Source: Fibrobacter sp. (GTDB taxonomy: Bacteria > Fibrobacterota > Fibrobacteria > Fibrobacterales > Fibrobacteraceae). Taken from it: DNA of 64,000 nucleotides. Each line of letters starts with the position of its first letter. Positions within the stretch are counted from its first letter, which is position 1. A program made the position numbers and the translations under genes. Positions 51,949-60,111 of this stretch are shown piece after piece. The DNA lies in NCBI GenBank assembly GCA_017475045.1, contig JAFVGH010000123.1, positions 120,871 through 184,870 on the forward strand. Reading direction: 5' to 3'. The notes under the pieces were generated by a model. It saw only the letters and a list, made by a program, of their open reading frames with translations. It made no database searches and was not told the origin of the DNA.

Positions 51949-53565
51949 TTACGCTTTTTTGCCTTCGTGATAATCTTCTTCGCTGTTCACATTCCAGAGG
52001 GCAGTCTTGTCACTGGAATTTTCTCGAATGCACTTTACCACTTCCATGGCGGCCAGCATGCTGTGGTCCATGTTGTTGTACTTATGCATACCATTACGAC
52101 CCATGAGGAACAGATTATCTATCGGGTCCACGTACTCGCGAATCTTGTTAAACTCGCAGTATGTTCCAAAGTAAGCGGGGTACGCCTTCTTGATGTGGAA
52201 CACCACGGAATCCCGCACCGCATCGGGCCTTGCCACATCAATCTTGTCCAGTTCCGCAATGGCGAACTTGATAAAGTCGGCGTTAGGCATACGCCACATC
52301 TCGTCGCCTTCGGTAGCGAAGTATTCGAGACCAATCCACACCTTATCGGGGTCCGCCACCAGGTAGGGGCTCCAGTTGTTGAAAATCTGGATACGTCCCA
52401 GCTTCACGTCGGATTCCTGAACGTAAATCCAGTTGTCGGCCACGAACTTGAGCTTGCTTTCGGGAGTGCCAGGCTTTGCCGGATTCTTGATCAAAAGCTT
52501 ATCCAGAAGCAAGCCCACGGTTATAAAGTCACGATACACAAGACCATCGGCAACACGCTTGACTTCTGCCGGTACAGGAGTCATGCCATTGTCCATGGCG
52601 GCGACAAGTTCCTTCACCGGCATGGTGCTGAGGAAATAGTCACAGGGAACAGTCTCGGTGGAATTTCCAGAATCCACGACAACGCTTTCCACACGCTTTC
52701 CGTCGGCAGAGCGGTTCACGCCCACCACCTTCGCCTTCATGTGGATCTCGCCACCCTGCTGTTGCACCTTCTCGGCCACCGTTTCCCAAAGCTGTCCCGG
52801 GCCGTATTTCGGGTACAGGAACTGTCCGATAAGGCTTGTCTCGGTGTCCTTCTGGCGGATGTCCGCACCTTCGGCACCGGTCTTTTTCTTACCCGCAAAA
52901 ATCTGCTTCACAGCATGAATCACCGTCTTCGTGATGGAAAGCCCCTTGATACGCTGGCCTCCCCAGTCGGGACTAATCTTGCTGCAGGGCACGCCCCAAA
53001 CCTTTTCGGTGTAGTCCCGGAAGAACGTGCGGTAAAGTTCCACACCAAAACGGTTAATCATGAAGTCTTCAAGGCTCTTTTCCTTGCGGGCGGGCAAAAG
53101 CTGCACCTTGATGTAGCTCATGCCAATCTTGAACATGCGCCAAAGGCCCAAGTTACGGATGGTGTCGCCATTCAGGCTTACCGGATAGTCAAAAAGCTTG
53201 CGCAAGAAGAGAATTCTGGAAAGGCGGCTACGGCAAAGCATCACGTAATCCGTCTGCTCGGGATCCGGGCCACCTTCTACCAAAGGCACGCTGCGCCCTA
53301 TGGCGATGTCATCCTTGCTGGCAGCGCCCTGAAGCGGGAGTATTCCCTGCCACCAGTCCATTACCGTATCGCTCTTGCTGAAGAATCGGTGACCGCCGAT
53401 ATCCATGCGGTTGCCGTTGTAGCGGGCTGTGCGCGAAATACCCCCGATGACGTCTTCTGCCTCAAAAATCACGGGCTTCACATCTGTAGTGCGAAGCAAT
53501 TCCAAAGCCGCAGTAAGACCTGCAGGACCGGCACCAGCAATAACAGCAATCTTTTTATCAGCCAT
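51949..53565 (-). CDS. FAD-dependent oxidoreductase, UDP-galactopyranose mutase-like
   Basis: 538 residues. N-terminal dinucleotide motif [17 protein letters not shown], then [32 protein letters not shown] (HRFFS region), [20 protein letters not shown], and the C-terminal [20 protein letters not shown] that closes the FAD site. The family includes UDP-galactopyranose mutases and other NAD(P)-binding glycan oxidoreductases. Between GtrA and a GT39-like membrane protein, it probably modifies a lipid-linked or nucleotide sugar. Precise reaction unknown. Confidence 0.82.
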   Translation of the reverse strand: MADKKIAVIAGAGPAGLTAALELLRTTDVKPVIFEAEDVIGGISRTARYNGNRMDIGGHRFFSKSDTVMDWWQGILPLQGAASKDDIAIGRSVPLVEGGPDPEQTDYVMLCRSRLSRILFLRKLFDYPVSLNGDTIRNLGLWRMFKIGMSYIKVQLLPARKEKSLEDFMINRFGVELYRTFFRDYTEKVWGVPCSKISPDWGGQRIKGLSITKTVIHAVKQIFAGKKKTGAEGADIRQKDTETSLIGQFLYPKYGPGQLWETVAEKVQQQGGEIHMKAKVVGVNRSADGKRVESVVVDSGNSTETVPCDYFLSTMPVKELVAAMDNGMTPVPAEVKRVADGLVYRDFITVGLLLDKLLIKNPAKPGTPESKLKFVADNWIYVQESDVKLGRIQIFNNWSPYLVADPDKVWIGLEYFATEGDEMWRMPNADFIKFAIAELDKIDVARPDAVRDSVVFHIKKAYPAYFGTYCEFNKIREYVDPIDNLFLMGRNGMHKYNNMDHSMLAAMEVVKCIRENSSDKTALWNVNSEEDYHEGKKA

Positions 53566-53580
53566 AAAACATTCTCCCCA

Positions 53581-54030
53581 TTACGTAGAATTCCCTTTAC
53601 GGAAAAGCATCAACTTTCGCGCTCCGAAATTCCACATCAACACCAAAACGGCCGCAACCATCTTGGAAACCATTTCATTCCAATCCAACAGTCCCACCAT
53701 CAAATACATCAAAACCTGATTAATTCCGACGCCAGCAATTCCCACAAGAGCGAACAAGGTGAACTCTATCACCTTCTGGTTTTCCAACGTCCTTTTGCAG
53801 GCCGTAAACACCCACAGAACACTCAAAGCATAATTGAGTACAAGCCCCGCAATCAGGCCTACCAAATTGGCTAGCAGGTAGTGCCAATCTAGTTTATAGA
53901 GGCATAAAGCGAACAGGCCGAAATCGACAACGAAGGCAAGGCCACCCGTCACTAGATAGCGCAGAAGCTGTCCCAGAAGGGACTTGCGCGGAAACCTTTC
54001 GCGCAGCGCTCTCATCTTATCGGCCAACAT
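53581..54030 (-). CDS. GtrA family membrane protein
   Basis: 149 residues, four spans. LRYLVTGGLAFVVDFGLFAL, AGLVLNYALSVLWVF and LMWNFGARKLMLFR are typical of GtrA-like proteins thought to move polyprenyl-phosphate-linked sugars across the inner membrane. TACATT ends six bases before the ATG at 54030, and the gene follows M18 by 18 bases on the same strand. It leads a run of glycan genes with the FAD enzyme and the GT39-like protein. Confidence 0.85.
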   Translation of the reverse strand: MLADKMRALRERFPRKSLLGQLLRYLVTGGLAFVVDFGLFALCLYKLDWHYLLANLVGLIAGLVLNYALSVLWVFTACKRTLENQKVIEFTLFALVGIAGVGINQVLMYLMVGLLDWNEMVSKMVAAVLVLMWNFGARKLMLFRKGNST

Positions 54031-54036
54031 ACGATA

Positions 54037-54042
54037 AATGTA
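54037..54042 (-). promoter_or_regulatory. -10-like TACATT six bases before the GtrA ATG
   Basis: Minus strand TACATT, TATCGT, ATG 54030. Predicted near-leaderless start. Confidence 0.4.
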
Positions 54043-54048
54043 ACAAAT

Positions 54049-55251
54049 CTACGCCAAGGAATTCCGACTAAAGAATGCCGAAACAAGCTTTGTCATGCTC
54101 TCGTGATCCTTGACCGCCGTCATTTCGCGAATGCTGTGCATGCTGAGCATGGGTTCACCGATATCCACCGTGGGGATTCCAAGACTTGCCGAAACCGCCG
54201 GGCCTACCGTTGAGCCGCAGGGCATGTCGTTACGCATTACGAAAGTCTGGTACGAAACGTTACTTTGTTCACAAAGCAACTTAAATTGTGCGCTGGAATA
54301 CACATCGCTGGCATATCTTTTTTGAGAATTGGCCTTTAGCACAACGCCACCGCCCAGAACGGGGGCATGGTTGCTTTCGTGCTTGCTTTCAAAATTCGGA
54401 TGACAAGCGTGAGCCATGTCGATAGAAAGGGCAAGGGAATCCGAAAGAGCGTTCGGTAAAGAGATTGCTTCGGACTCTAGCACGCTCTTCAAGAAGTTGC
54501 CAGCGGCACCTTCGCGGGTGGCAGAACCCACTTCTTCGTTATTGAAGAAGGCTACCACCTGAAAATCCTTTTCCGAAGATTCTGCTCCAGCGAAAGCTTC
54601 CACTATGGCATGGCAACTGCTCAGATTGTCAAGCCTTCCTGAATAAATCCACTCGTCTTCAAAGCCGCCATATTGTGCCGGCTGGGCGTCAAACAGCTGG
54701 ATATCGAAATCCAAAAGCTTAGCGCCATCGGGAAGCTCTCCCGACAAGGCTTCCACGAAACGCTCGCGACCGCCCATGGCCGTCCACAGGACATTCATAT
54801 CCGTCTGGGGATTTACCTTGAGCCCCTCCTGGTTCACGTTCCTGTTCAAATGGACCGCAAGCTGCGGAATACGGAACAGCTTTTTTCCGCGGAACAACTT
54901 TGTCTGTACCTTGCCTCCCAGTTCGTAGGCCAAAAGTCCGGCATAACCCAGGTCACGGTCCAGCCAGCTGGCGAGAATGGGACTGCCGTAAACTTCGGGG
55001 TGGAGGGTCCGCACCCCAGCCGCCAATCCATCCGGATTGGGTGTAATTTTTAGAGTCGGGTAGTCCGTATGGGCAAGGGCGATCCTGAATCTTGATTCTG
55101 TGCTTGCCGTCTGAGGCAAACGGACTGCTATCAGGGCGCCACCCCGTTCAAAAACTTTTATTCCGGTGCCCAAAGGCGCCAAAATCTGCTTAAGATTCTC
55201 TACTGTATGATACGGTGTAACCGATTTATTCAAAAAATCAAGAAAATTCAT
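54049..55251 (-). CDS. M18 family aminopeptidase
   Basis: 400 residues. Metal-site and family motifs: RIALAHTDYPTLKITPN with the first His/Asp, AFFNNEEVGSATREGAAG with the active Glu pair, IDMAHACHPNFESKHESNH, and CGSTVGPAVSASLGIPTVDI, MLSMHSIREM near the end. M18 peptidases are cytoplasmic dodecameric zinc or cobalt aminopeptidases that remove acidic or neutral N-terminal residues. No ribosome binding site is apparent before the ATG; TTAATT/TAATTT lies six or seven bases upstream. Single gene, divergent from the MlaD-like gene. Confidence 0.9.
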   Translation of the reverse strand: MNFLDFLNKSVTPYHTVENLKQILAPLGTGIKVFERGGALIAVRLPQTASTESRFRIALAHTDYPTLKITPNPDGLAAGVRTLHPEVYGSPILASWLDRDLGYAGLLAYELGGKVQTKLFRGKKLFRIPQLAVHLNRNVNQEGLKVNPQTDMNVLWTAMGGRERFVEALSGELPDGAKLLDFDIQLFDAQPAQYGGFEDEWIYSGRLDNLSSCHAIVEAFAGAESSEKDFQVVAFFNNEEVGSATREGAAGNFLKSVLESEAISLPNALSDSLALSIDMAHACHPNFESKHESNHAPVLGGGVVLKANSQKRYASDVYSSAQFKLLCEQSNVSYQTFVMRNDMPCGSTVGPAVSASLGIPTVDIGEPMLSMHSIREMTAVKDHESMTKLVSAFFSRNSLA

Positions 55252-55305
55252 ATTCCAAAATTAAGTTTTGGATTCTAGAAACAGGGGGTATGGCTAACCT
55301 GTTTC

Positions 55306-55311
55306 TATATT
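55306..55311 (+). promoter_or_regulatory. -10-like TATATT seven bases before the MlaD-like gene
   Basis: TATATT-TTTTCGC-ATG 55319. The preceding bases TTTC match those before the lysA box (TTTCTATATT). Confidence 0.5.
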
Positions 55312-55318
55312 TTTTCGC

Positions 55319-56326
55319 ATGAAGTTCAAGCCCATCAAGCAGATAAACTGGATGGAGATGTCCGGCCTTTTGGTCGGTATCTTCTTCACGGTTGCCGTGA
55401 TGATATTCGGGCTTGTGCTTTACACGAAGCTTTTTACCAGCGGAATGATAGGCGTGGAGGAGTACAAGCTCCACAGTACCTTCGACAAGGCCCTGGGTCT
55501 CAGACCCGGCACACGTGTACAGATTAGCGGTGTGGACGTAGGCCAGATTTCGGACATGAAGATCGAAGGTGACGGCGTGTACATGGAATTTACCATCTAC
55601 AAGAAATACCAGAACTGGATTACCGACAGCGCCCAGGTGTACGCCATCCGCGACCAGAACGTGATTTCAGCCCGTGTTGTCAACATCGAAGCCCGTCGTG
55701 GCAAAGGTCGCGTCCTAGAAGACGGTGAATTCCTGCCCCCAGGCAAGGCACAGGACATCGAAACCGTGCTAGAGACGGCCAATGAGCTTTTGGGTCGTGT
55801 AAACCAGCTTATCGACGCCGCCGACACCCTTGTGGCTATGGCCATGGACACGGGTACCACCATCGGTGCCCTATTCGGATCGCGAGCCCTTTACGACAAC
55901 CTGAACCGGCAGCTTGTCCGACTTGATGACATCACCCTCAGTGGCACAAGGGCAATCCACAAGGTTTCAAACCTGATGGACACCTTGCAGCTAACCGTAC
56001 CGCCCCTCGTAAACCGCATGGACAACATGATGACCAATGTCTCCGGCATGATGGACGACGTCTCGGGCATGATGAAGGAACTAAAGCCCTTGCCCGGAAA
56101 GGTGGATGGCCTCATGGGCAAACTTGAGGGTACGGTAAGCCGTGCAGACGACATGATCACCGAGCTCGGGAAGATTACCATCGGGCTTTCGGACTTTATG
56201 GAAAGCACGGAAAACACCCTGCAGAACGCAGACGAGCTGATGGAGGGCGTTTCCAACATGTGGATCATCAACCGGAACCTGCCCAACCGCGACAGCATAC
56301 CCTTCATGGTGGAGACCCTATGGTAA
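55319..56326 (+). CDS. MlaD/MCE family protein
   Basis: 335 residues. One N-terminal span (about 15-38, SGLLVGIFFTVAVMIFGLVL), an MCE domain (about 48-120: HSTFDKALGLRPGTRVQISG, VDVGQISDMKIEG) and a long coiled-coil-like C-part with heptads (DNMMTNVSGMMDDVSGMMKE). MCE proteins carry lipids between membranes with an MlaE permease and MlaF ATPase, which are not in this window. The next gene overlaps the stop (ATGGTAA). Role in phospholipid traffic is inferred from family. Confidence 0.88.
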   Translation: MKFKPIKQINWMEMSGLLVGIFFTVAVMIFGLVLYTKLFTSGMIGVEEYKLHSTFDKALGLRPGTRVQISGVDVGQISDMKIEGDGVYMEFTIYKKYQNWITDSAQVYAIRDQNVISARVVNIEARRGKGRVLEDGEFLPPGKAQDIETVLETANELLGRVNQLIDAADTLVAMAMDTGTTIGALFGSRALYDNLNRQLVRLDDITLSGTRAIHKVSNLMDTLQLTVPPLVNRMDNMMTNVSGMMDDVSGMMKELKPLPGKVDGLMGKLEGTVSRADDMITELGKITIGLSDFMESTENTLQNADELMEGVSNMWIINRNLPNRDSIPFMVETLW

Positions 56327-57090
56327 ATAGATTCTTCACCCTCATACTGATCGGACTGCTTTCGGGAATGAGCCTCGCTTCCGAATCCTCGGTGCTTGCG
56401 TTCCGCGCCCAAAAGTCAATAAGCAAGGGTAAATTCGCCAAAGGCTACGGCCAGCTGGAACGCGCGCTCCTGGCCAGCCGAAAAGAGGCAGACCTGGGAG
56501 CCGAAGGACGTATACTCATTTCCATGGCAAAGGTCCGCATCATGAGCCTGGACCTGAATTTTGCAGACTCCCTGCTCACCGTCGTGCGCCAAGAGGCAAT
56601 GGACGACAACACCAGATTGATGTTCAACATCAACAAGATTTCCTCGGCCAACGCAAGAGAGAAGTTTGCAGAAGGTGAAAAAATTTGCAGGTCCATCGAC
56701 GAGGCAAGCGTTAAAAAGTGCGACGAATCCCTAAAGGCTTCATTCTATTCGGGTTGCGCCATCGCCTACGCCGGCAACAAGCATGAAGACGACGCCAAAC
56801 AGGCCCTGAAACTGACGGCAAAGAACAGCGATGACGAAGAAGGCTTCTATGCCTACACCGCAGCCAACGTTTCCAGATTACTAGGAAATTCCGATGCGGC
56901 AGAATTCTACAAAACCGCTGAAGAAAAGGCCATCAAGAGCAACTATTCCTACATGACCGCCACCATCCTCTGGGAACGATCTCTAATTAAGGGAACGCCC
57001 CAGAAAGAGAAGGACGACCTGAGACTCCGTTGCAAGAATGCCTTTGAACTGATGGGGCTCCCGAACAACGCCAAGCGTTGCGAGAAATAG
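56320..57090 (+). CDS. exported helical-repeat protein, partner of the MlaD-like gene
   Basis: 256 residues from ATG 56320; the frame opens further upstream inside the previous gene. Signal peptide FFTLILIGLLSGMSLASE. The mature part is all-helical with TPR-like A/L spacing (FAKGYGQLERALLASRKEAD, ASFYSGCAIAYAGNKHEDDA) and four Cys. Coupling to the MlaD-like gene by overlap suggests a periplasmic partner in lipid transfer. Function unknown. Convergent with the 57098 gene with an eight-base gap. Confidence 0.7.
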   Translation: MVNRFFTLILIGLLSGMSLASESSVLAFRAQKSISKGKFAKGYGQLERALLASRKEADLGAEGRILISMAKVRIMSLDLNFADSLLTVVRQEAMDDNTRLMFNINKISSANAREKFAEGEKICRSIDEASVKKCDESLKASFYSGCAIAYAGNKHEDDAKQALKLTAKNSDDEEGFYAYTAANVSRLLGNSDAAEFYKTAEEKAIKSNYSYMTATILWERSLIKGTPQKEKDDLRLRCKNAFELMGLPNNAKRCEK

Positions 57091-57097
57091 TCAAGAA

Positions 57098-57952
57098 TTA
57101 ATTTAATGCCGACGTGTCAGCAACTGCAGAAGAATCTGCAGCAGATATCACCGTAGAATCAGAGACCGCAACGGTCGAGTCCGGCTTCACCTCTTCTGGC
57201 CTTTTCAGCTGCAGCAGGTGATTGTATGCCTGAGCTGGCGAGATTTTTCCATCAACAAACATGTCTATCGTCTGCTTTATTTCTTTGAGAACCAAAGAGT
57301 CCGCATTCGTCATGCCATAGCCAAGAATACGATACGCCTTATTGCAGAAGCTACTACGGAATTTCTTGAAACGAGGCTGCATCACATCGTTCAGCACCAT
57401 CTCTATGGCCGTTTCTGTCTGCATAGTATCCAGCTCAAAAGTTCGGTAGATAGTCCGGATATGCGGCGGAATAGTCGTATCGGGGCTATCAAAATAGGGA
57501 CGCATCACATTAGCCGCCGCAGTCTTGTTTGGGAAAGGTCCCTTGGACAAACGCAGGGCATGGGCTACGGCCAACCTCCATTGTTCCGGATAGATCCGCA
57601 ATGCACGACGCATCACCGCATAATCGGTGGTATCCTTTGAATCCATAGGCGTTATGGCACTTACAAAATAGTAAGGCGTATAGAACAGGCTATCCAATTC
57701 AGTGCACAGATTGGCCACATGACTCAGGTAGGCGTATTCCCTGCCCGTTAGATAGCTTTCTCCCAATTCTGTCAGACCCTTGATCCAGAACAATCCGGCC
57801 ACCGACGCGTCATTACCTGCAGCGACATACTTCACGTAGTCAGCCTTCGGCAAGAAAGACTCATCAAAGTTTGTACCGGGCAGCGGCTTCGCATAATGAA
57901 ACGCGAAGGCAACTACCACAATAGCAAGGACTAAACAGATTAAATAACGCAT
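57098..57952 (-). CDS. membrane-anchored helical protein, unknown
   Basis: 284 residues from ATG 57952, with GGAG upstream; a TTG four codons earlier is in frame. One N-terminal span (YLICLVLAIVVVAFAFHY), then a helical domain (WIKGLTELGESYLTGREYAY, LSHVANLCTELDSLFYTPYY) with TPR-like spacing and a Ser/Ala/Asp-rich tail. Not recognised. Last gene of the ispA-dxs-trmH-pyrF operon, 15 bases after pyrF. Confidence 0.72.
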   Translation of the reverse strand: MRYLICLVLAIVVVAFAFHYAKPLPGTNFDESFLPKADYVKYVAAGNDASVAGLFWIKGLTELGESYLTGREYAYLSHVANLCTELDSLFYTPYYFVSAITPMDSKDTTDYAVMRRALRIYPEQWRLAVAHALRLSKGPFPNKTAAANVMRPYFDSPDTTIPPHIRTIYRTFELDTMQTETAIEMVLNDVMQPRFKKFRSSFCNKAYRILGYGMTNADSLVLKEIKQTIDMFVDGKISPAQAYNHLLQLKRPEEVKPDSTVAVSDSTVISAADSSAVADTSALN

Positions 57953-57967
57953 AGCCCACTCCAAATT

Positions 57968-58864
57968 CTACAAAGCGCAGGCCTCCGCCAGTTTTTCCAA
58001 GGCATCGATGCAGTCGCTTGCGAAGTTCGCCGGGTTGCCGCTACGCTGGTAGGCAAAGTTCAAACCGCTAGAACTGTTGAGCACATGGAACTTCCGCTTG
58101 CCACCGCCGTTTGCAATGGCGGTAAGAACCGTCTTGGCATCGCCACCCTGGCCACCCGGCACGCCCGGAATGGACACGCCAGGAATCAAGAAGGGAATCT
58201 CGTGCTTATTGGCCACCGTGTAGGCCGTAATCTTTTCAAGCTCTTCGGGGTGGGTTGCTCCCACGACAGCGCCCAGGTAACCAAGGTTCCCATCCCATTC
58301 CATAATCTTGTCTGCTACGGAATAGAACGCCTCAGCCTTGTCGCGGGGATCATCACTGCGGACAACACTCAGGTCCTGAAAATCATGGGCGCCCTTGTTG
58401 CTCGTGCGGAGCAGCACGTAGGCGCCATTACCTTCAGAATTTTCGCGAATGAACGGACCCACAGAATCGGCACCCATCCAGGGAGAAACCGTCACAGCAT
58501 CGGCCTTGTACACATCGTAGGCAGCCGTTGCATAGGCGGCACTGGACTTACCGATATCACCACGCTTGGCATCGAGAATCACCGGGATACCAGCGCTCCT
58601 ATAGTCGGCAATCAGCTGCTGCAGTACAAGCATAGCCTGCACGCTCACGCATTCATAGTAGGCGCTATTGGGCTTGACCACAGCGGGAGTCACTCCACGC
58701 TTAAGGGCGCATTCCAGTATTTCGGAATAGAAACGCTTGATCTTATCTTCGGCAGAGCCATCAGGGCAGCAGGGGTCGATCAGTTTCAACACCGGATCCA
58801 TACCCAAGCAAATCGGGTTCCCGCACTTGGCAATACGCTGTTCTAGAAGTCCATGAAAGTTCAT
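57968..58864 (-). CDS. pyrF: orotidine 5'-phosphate decarboxylase (type 2)
   Basis: 298 residues. CLGMDPVLKLID near the start, VVKPNSAYYE, and the active-site Lys/Asp network VILDAKRGDIGKSSAAYA are those of the long (subfamily 2) OMP decarboxylases; GAVVGATHPEELEKI and PFLIPGVSIPGVPGGQGGD close the phosphate site. It forms UMP. ATG overlaps the trmH stop (TAATG). Confidence 0.92.
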   Translation of the reverse strand: MNFHGLLEQRIAKCGNPICLGMDPVLKLIDPCCPDGSAEDKIKRFYSEILECALKRGVTPAVVKPNSAYYECVSVQAMLVLQQLIADYRSAGIPVILDAKRGDIGKSSAAYATAAYDVYKADAVTVSPWMGADSVGPFIRENSEGNGAYVLLRTSNKGAHDFQDLSVVRSDDPRDKAEAFYSVADKIMEWDGNLGYLGAVVGATHPEELEKITAYTVANKHEIPFLIPGVSIPGVPGGQGGDAKTVLTAIANGGGKRKFHVLNSSSGLNFAYQRSGNPANFASDCIDALEKLAEACAL

Positions 58865-60111
58865 TACTTCAAATCCTCTTGAATCTGGGCAGCTTCGTAG
58901 CTGAGAATGCCGTGGGCCACCGCCACATTCAGGGATTCCAGTTCGCTGCTCATGGGAATCTTTACCGTCTCGTCGGCAAGTTCGATGAAGTAGGGGTTGG
59001 TACCCGCACCTTCGTTACCCACCAAGAAGGCCATCTTGCGGAGCTTGCGTTCCGGAATCTGGCGCAAAGACTGCTTGGCATGCAAATCTGTAGCAATAAT
59101 CGTGTAGCCCTTGCTGCGCAAGAAGTTGATCTGGTCAATCAGGTCTACATCAAACTCAAAAGGTACACGCAGGAACGTTCCCGAAGAACCGCGCACTACC
59201 TTCGGATTGAAGGGGCTCACGGTACCGCGGCCAAGGATCATGCCATCGGAGCCAAAGCCGAGACTTGTGCGGAACAGCGTGCCCAGGTTACCCGGATCCT
59301 GCACTGCATCCACCAGAGTCAGCACGCTACGGCTAGATTCATAAACCGGCTTGGTATTGGCTATACGGCAGTGGGCGATAATACCCTGGGGCGTTACCGT
59401 AGAGCTAATCTGCTTCATCATGTCGGCAGGCATTTCATGAAGGGTAATACCCGCCTCGTTGATAGAATCCAGCAGGGCCTTATCTTCAAAACCTTCCACG
59501 GCGTAAACGGCAATGACCAATTCACGATGGTTGTTCACCAGCTCGTTCACCACATGAACGCCCTCTCCCAAGAAGCGACCTTCGCGTTCGCGACCCTTTT
59601 CTGTGGTAAGGGCCAAGAGCTTTTTGAACCAAGGCGGATTGGCACCTGTTGCCTCGGGAGCTTCGGAAGCGGCTACGCGAGCTTCCAATACGGATTCATC
59701 CAGGGTCTCGTCGCCATTGGTTTCGGACTTCTGTTCCGGGCGCTGGCGGTAAATGGGCTTGTTGACCTTATCGAACCCACGGAAAGGACGGTCGCCATCA
59801 TAACGGCGTTCAGAGCGGCCAAAGCGTTCAGAACGTCCAAAAGGCTTGTCATCAAAACGACGAGGACGGCGGTCGCGATCAAAGGGGCGGCGTTCACGAT
59901 CAAAGCCGCGTTCACCGGAACGGCCTTCCCGACGGCTTCCGTCTTCACGAAGTCCACGGGGGCGGTCGCCACGAGGGCCACGGCCAAATTCCCTGTCATC
60001 ACCGCTTCTTTCTTCGCGGCGGGGGCGGCGTTCATCACGGTTCTCGCTGACGCCGAACTTGCGGTCCAAAGTTTTCCTTATGGTACGCGGGGTCTTGTTT
60101 TCTTCGCTCAT
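58864..60111 (-). CDS. SpoU/TrmH-family RNA 2'-O-methyltransferase with Arg/Gly-rich N-terminal tail
   Basis: 415 residues. The first about 125 residues are a disordered tract of Arg, Asp, Gly, Glu and Phe, with repeats like GERGFDRERRPFDRDRRP and GRSERFGRSERR. Then a SpoU substrate-binding domain (about 160-230) and the knotted methyltransferase domain: QDPGNLGTLFRTSLGFGSDG (motif 1), LVGNEGAGTNPYFIELAD (motif 2), IPMSSELESLNVAVAHGI (motif 3). It methylates ribose in rRNA or tRNA. The RG-rich tail is unusual for the family and probably adds RNA affinity. Overlaps dxs (ATGA). Confidence 0.9.
   Translation of the reverse strand: MSEENKTPRTIRKTLDRKFGVSENRDERRPRREERSGDDREFGRGPRGDRPRGLREDGSRREGRSGERGFDRERRPFDRDRRPRRFDDKPFGRSERFGRSERRYDGDRPFRGFDKVNKPIYRQRPEQKSETNGDETLDESVLEARVAASEAPEATGANPPWFKKLLALTTEKGREREGRFLGEGVHVVNELVNNHRELVIAVYAVEGFEDKALLDSINEAGITLHEMPADMMKQISSTVTPQGIIAHCRIANTKPVYESSRSVLTLVDAVQDPGNLGTLFRTSLGFGSDGMILGRGTVSPFNPKVVRGSSGTFLRVPFEFDVDLIDQINFLRSKGYTIIATDLHAKQSLRQIPERKLRKMAFLVGNEGAGTNPYFIELADETVKIPMSSELESLNVAVAHGILSYEAAQIQEDLK

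Noticed and set aside
51967..53874. 635-codon open frame on the plus strand
   Set aside because: It is antisense to the clearly conserved FAD oxidoreductase and GtrA genes; the translation is His/Val-rich with no family features.
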